Below, in pieces: positions 60,847-64,000 of a stretch of DNA of 64,000 nt; position 1 is the first letter of the stretch, and every line of letters begins with the position of its first letter. Below the pieces are notes generated by a model. It ran no database searches. It was not told where the DNA came from and worked only from the letters and a program-made list of their open reading frames with translations. A program made the translations under genes and the position numbers. The stretch spans positions 1 to 64,000 of the forward strand of contig CAJXSW010000002.1 in NCBI GenBank assembly GCA_913060645.1, in the 5' to 3' direction. Origin of the DNA: an uncultured Dokdonia sp. GTDB lineage: Bacteria > Bacteroidota > Bacteroidia > Flavobacteriales > Flavobacteriaceae.

Positions 60847-62898
60847 TTAAAATTCAAGTGTGATTCCTCCAAAAACAGTGAGTCCCGGCGCAGGCTCATA
60901 AAACCTTCCTCCAAAGGCATTAATACGCACATTATCCGTGTATTTCTGATCTAACACATTATTTACCCCAATGTAAGGCTTTAACCTGACCTCTCTAAAG
61001 AATGTCTCATAGCTTGCTCTCACATTAACAAGCTCATATCCATCTATGGTAGTCTCGTTGCTATCTTGAGCAAATTGCTCTCCTATAAAATTTGTATTTA
61101 TGCTTGCACTTATACCAGTTTCACCTGCATATTGTAATCCTACACTAGACATATGTTTTGCAATCCCTGGTAAGAAGTTACCCTCAAAATCTCCGTTTGG
61201 TGTTTCAAATTCATCGTAAGTGAAATCTGAGTAGGTATAAGAACCCGTAGCGTTTAGCCATCCGTTTCCTAAAGGTAATGCTCTGTATGAAGCTTCAACC
61301 TCAACACCATGACGCTTAGTTTTTCCTGCATTTCTAAAAAACTCACGATCTGGAAATTGCGCCAACTCAAAAGGCACTAAATCATCTTTTGTGTTTATCA
61401 AAAACGCAGCGAGTTGATATTGCAACTTACTTGCAATAGTCCCTTTTAAACCCACCTCAAAGCTAGTTGCCTTTTGCGCTTTTAGATTTTCATTAAATCC
61501 TATAGACCCATCAGGATTTGATGATAATTCTGATAATGATGGTGTCTCAAAACTTGTTGCGACATTCATGTATGGAGATAACGCTTTCGCGAAAGCGTAA
61601 CTAACACCAACACTAGGGTTAAAAGAATTTAATGTAAGACTTCCAGAATCATCCCCGTTATCCAGAAAATCATCATCTGCCGAAAGTTTGTTGTAATCAA
61701 ATCTAGCGCCGGCTGTCAAAAAGAACTTACCTAGAGAAAGATGGTCTGTAATATATACACCTAGGTTAGTGAATTTCTCGCGCTGTCCCAGCGTTTGACC
61801 TCCCTCTTCTCCATCAAGGTTTCTAAACCTGTTTCTGCGATCATTTTGATAAGCAAAGTCGTATCCTGCGCGTATGGTATTCTTATTTTTCTTGTAAGTT
61901 ATGCTCGTTCCTTGCCCTAAGTAATTGCGTGATAGATCAACAATACCACCAAACTCAAATGGCAACAACCCATTAAACTGTCGGTTGCTATAAAAAGCAT
62001 AGGCATTTACGGTGGTATTCTCATTCCTATTCCACGCTAGGCTAGTTCCTACTTTAAACTGCTCTATAGCCTCACCTGTTTTAAACTGCACATTTCTATC
62101 TCTCGCCTGTCTTCTATTAGCGTTAACTTCCTCTAGCGTCAATCCCCCTGGGTCATCTGCCTGTGGTGAGTCTGCATAATTAAGAATAGCCGTTAGAAAA
62201 GTATTCTCGCCTATTTTAAATTGCCCTTTAAAATTGGTGTTTATTTGCTCAAAACCACTTTGATCTCTGTAACCATCGCTAGTCGCATAATTACCGTGGA
62301 AGGTATAGTTTGCATTTGCATCTCCTATGGTAGCCGTGGCTTGATAATTTTGAAATCCAAAAGCACCTATTCCAGCTTTTACTGAGGTGCTATTTCCCGC
62401 CAGGGTGTCAAAAGATTTTGTAGCAATATCAATTACACCACCAGATGCATTACCGTAAAGGCTAGCACTTGCACCTTTTGTAATCTCAATACGGTCTATG
62501 ATACCTAGATTAAGATTATCAAGTTGTCCTTGCCCATCTGGAGTGGTCTCTGGAATCCCATCTACAATAAGTTTTATACCTCGTATTCCAAAACTAGACC
62601 GTGCTCCAAAACCACGAATGGATATTCGTAAATCCTGAGCAAAATTGTTTGCATTTTGAGTAAACAAACCTGGCACTTGCTGCACATACTCTTGTAAGGA
62701 TAATTGTTGCCTAATTGCATCTTCTTTGCTCGTAGTAATAACAGAAACGGCTGCGGGTATTTGCTGTACATTACTCTTAATTCTCGATGAAGAAATTATA
62801 ATAGTATCAATAGTCTGATTAGGTATAGATCCCGTCTGACTATAGGCACCACAAAAGAATGCAATCGAACAGATAAAAGAGGTGATAATATTTTTCAA
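60847..62898 (-). CDS. TonB-dependent receptor (FecA/siderophore-type)
   Basis: 683 residues from a TTG at 62898, chosen since it gives a standard signal peptide (MKNIITSFICSIAFFCGAYSQ); a TTG three codons upstream is also in frame. Plug domain about 45-160 (IPAAVSVITTSKEDAIRQQL, LRISIRGFGARSSFGIRGIK and GASASLYGNASGGVIDIATK), then a barrel ending in the aromatic TVFGGITLEF. No CarboxypepD_reg domain, unlike the receptor at 37933. The plug style resembles iron-chelate receptors; substrate not provable. A palindrome copy encodes YAFAKALS. Confidence 0.88.
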   Translation of the reverse strand: MKNIITSFICSIAFFCGAYSQTGSIPNQTIDTIIISSSRIKSNVQQIPAAVSVITTSKEDAIRQQLSLQEYVQQVPGLFTQNANNFAQDLRISIRGFGARSSFGIRGIKLIVDGIPETTPDGQGQLDNLNLGIIDRIEITKGASASLYGNASGGVIDIATKSFDTLAGNSTSVKAGIGAFGFQNYQATATIGDANANYTFHGNYATSDGYRDQSGFEQINTNFKGQFKIGENTFLTAILNYADSPQADDPGGLTLEEVNANRRQARDRNVQFKTGEAIEQFKVGTSLAWNRNENTTVNAYAFYSNRQFNGLLPFEFGGIVDLSRNYLGQGTSITYKKNKNTIRAGYDFAYQNDRRNRFRNLDGEEGGQTLGQREKFTNLGVYITDHLSLGKFFLTAGARFDYNKLSADDDFLDNGDDSGSLTLNSFNPSVGVSYAFAKALSPYMNVATSFETPSLSELSSNPDGSIGFNENLKAQKATSFEVGLKGTIASKLQYQLAAFLINTKDDLVPFELAQFPDREFFRNAGKTKRHGVEVEASYRALPLGNGWLNATGSYTYSDFTYDEFETPNGDFEGNFLPGIAKHMSSVGLQYAGETGISASINTNFIGEQFAQDSNETTIDGYELVNVRASYETFFREVRLKPYIGVNNVLDQKYTDNVRINAFGGRFYEPAPGLTVFGGITLEF
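61583..61596. repeat. TTTCGCGAAA palindrome copy 27 (coding, AFAKA frame)
   Basis: GCTTTCGCGAAAGC in the receptor gene, read on the minus strand as Y-A-F-A-K-A. Confidence 0.95.
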
Positions 62899-62983
62899 GG
62901 GTAGCAATTTTTGGCGAAAAGTACTGCCTATAAGAAGAAACTCAAAATAAAGCTACATTTACTTATGTAAACATGTTCATGAT

Positions 62984-64000
62984 ATGAAACGATTATTACA
63001 ACTCAAAAAGTGGATTTATAAGCAATTAAAGACAATAACTCCTGGTGCTATTGCCACTAAAGGTGCCGCAAGAGGACTTTTTATAGGGACCTCCATTATC
63101 TTTTTGATTTTTGCGATTCACGCTATACAAACAATGGGTGACACTACACTCATAATATTACAGCTCGCTATTCTTATAGGGATTGTACTATCTGTATACT
63201 TAGGACTATGGGTGCTCAAAAAGCTCACTCGCATTCCTAAAACTCTCCAGCTAGCACTACTTATCACTACACCACTCCTTCTGCTATCATTATCAGAAGA
63301 ACTCGTTTACTGGTTGTGGGCTGTGATTACACTTGCAACCGCAGGAGCTGCTATTGCTGTCCTTACTAGCAAACGATTTAGACAGAAGACTATTATAAAA
63401 AAAATAATAACACTTCTGGGAGGAGTACTCGCAATTACTGGATGTACACTCGCGATTTTAGGGCTTGCGCCTGACGGATTTGACATGAAACCAATAGCAA
63501 ATGCGGCTGCACTAAGTTCAGATAATATTGCACCAATTGAAGCTCCCTCTCCATCCCCAAATGGCAATTACAAAGTACAGACATTAACGTACGGTAGCGG
63601 TACCGACAAACACAGACATGAATATGGAGAAGACGCCACTATTATCACAAATACTATAGATGGAGTACCGTTTTTAGATAATTGGGAAGGAATGAGTGGA
63701 TGGTATAGAGAACGCTTTTGGGGATTTGACGCTAGAAAACTTCCTGTAAACGGTAGGGTCTGGTATCCAGAGGGTGATGGCCCATTCCCGCTTGCATTAA
63801 TTGTTCACGGTAATCACTCCATGCACGACTTCTCAGACGAAGGTTATGCGTATCTAGGAGAATTAATGGCATCAAGAGGATTCATTTTTGCATCTGTAGA
63901 TCAAAATTTCATCAATAGCTCATGGTCAGATATTCCTCAAGGTCTTGATGAAGAAAATGATGCTCGCGGCTGGATACTTCTAGAACATCTAAAAGCATGG
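62984..64000 (+). CDS. Membrane-anchored alpha/beta hydrolase, 3' truncated by window end
   Basis: 339 residues are open to the right edge with no stop. A basic start (MKRLLQLKKWIYKQLKTITP) precedes four or five hydrophobic segments (about 35-175). A linker follows, then the start of a secreted-side hydrolase domain: LPVNGRVWYPEGDGPFPLAL, split, then IVHGNHSMHDFSDEG (HG oxyanion strand) and MASRGFIFASVDQNF, ending in ARGWILLEHLKAW. The layout resembles dienelactone-hydrolase/PAF-acetylhydrolase-like proteins. The nucleophile region is beyond the window. Confidence 0.82.
   Translation, partial: MKRLLQLKKWIYKQLKTITPGAIATKGAARGLFIGTSIIFLIFAIHAIQTMGDTTLIILQLAILIGIVLSVYLGLWVLKKLTRIPKTLQLALLITTPLLLLSLSEELVYWLWAVITLATAGAAIAVLTSKRFRQKTIIKKIITLLGGVLAITGCTLAILGLAPDGFDMKPIANAAALSSDNIAPIEAPSPSPNGNYKVQTLTYGSGTDKHRHEYGEDATIITNTIDGVPFLDNWEGMSGWYRERFWGFDARKLPVNGRVWYPEGDGPFPLALIVHGNHSMHDFSDEGYAYLGELMASRGFIFASVDQNFINSSWSDIPQGLDEENDARGWILLEHLKAW

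Noticed and set aside
60843-60932. Longer TauE/SafE start at 60932
   Set aside because: It would overlap the receptor gene by 86 bp and add 30 mostly polar residues before the first helix; the GTG at 60842 gives a normal operon junction.
66-61596. Interpretation of the palindrome as parS (ParB) sites
   Set aside because: The parS consensus is built on TTTCACGTGAAA and occurs a few times near the origin; the core here differs and is far too frequent.
66-61596. Interpretation of the palindrome as REP/BIME elements or CRISPR repeats
   Set aside because: Copies are single, lack a conserved longer unit, flanking direct repeats, spacers or a nearby RAYT transposase, and half of them are within coding sequence.
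1-64000. Prophage, insertion sequences, integrons, toxin-antitoxin or defence systems
   Set aside because: No transposase, integrase, phage structural, nuclease-helicase or antitoxin-like genes were recognised; MORN_2/YwqK-type proteins are sometimes named antitoxins, but no partner toxin is present.

Overview
The window reads as a chromosomal segment of a marine Flavobacteriaceae bacterium (phylum Bacteroidota), with a flavour of Dokdonia/Krokinobacter. The genus is inference. The evidence is: low G+C (roughly 38% by eye); Bacteroidota-type promoters with a TAnnTTTG -7 element; two TonB-dependent receptors, one with a carboxypeptidase-like regulatory domain; a secreted M36 protease with a type IX secretion sorting domain; a GT117 (DUF2723) membrane protein; a type-B succinate dehydrogenase in the order sdhC-sdhA-sdhB; and several small lineage-specific proteins. 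The first 32 bases are not biological. They are the tail of a Nextera read-2 adapter, so position 1 is an untrimmed contig end and the first gene is truncated.

Layout. 1-5.3 kb: a SPOR-domain protein fragment and the rimP-nusA-infB operon (minus strand). 5.5-7.1 kb: a universal stress protein, a small Rho_N/DUF7218 protein and tRNA-Gln(TTG). 7.3-12.2 kb: a plus-strand operon of GT117 protein, TerC-family protein and polysaccharide deacetylase. 12.2-17.6 kb: a thioredoxin-like protein without CxxC, a metallophosphoesterase, manA, an ABC ATPase, a GreA/B-like factor and an FAD oxidoreductase. 17.6-24.7 kb: an envelope-glycan region of two convergent operons, GT2/GT2/GT-C on plus and GT2/LAB_N/GT39 on minus. 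24.7-32.1 kb: an RsuA-family protein lacking the catalytic Asp, an orphan ExbD, a nitrilase, an uncharacterised radical-SAM DNA-repair-like pair, tadA and dxs. 32.2-40.8 kb: the secreted M36 protease, dgt, and a beta-helix lipoprotein with a TonB-dependent receptor. 40.8-48 kb: a MORN-type protein, a PiT-PhoU phosphate transporter, a 50-aa membrane microprotein and sdhCAB. 48.3-64 kb: a large Asp-box (sortilin-like) exoprotein, pepP, lysC beside an ACT-like protein, brnQ, an alpha/beta hydrolase, thiL, a ThuA lipoprotein, a TauE/SafE exporter with a second TonB-dependent receptor, and a truncated membrane-anchored hydrolase at the right edge.

The most striking signal belongs to no single gene. 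A perfect palindrome, core TTTCGCGAAA and usually GCTTTCGCGAAAGC (up to TACGCTTTCGCGAAAGCGTA), occurs 27 times, about once per 2.4 kb. Thirteen copies lie inside genes, in all three reading frames (giving AFAKA, RFRES or LSRKR peptides), and fourteen lie in the small intergenic fraction. The spacing looks more even than random. It behaves like a chromosome-wide 'highly iterated palindrome' whose reader is unknown to me.

No CRISPR array, prophage, insertion sequence, rRNA or complete defence system was seen.
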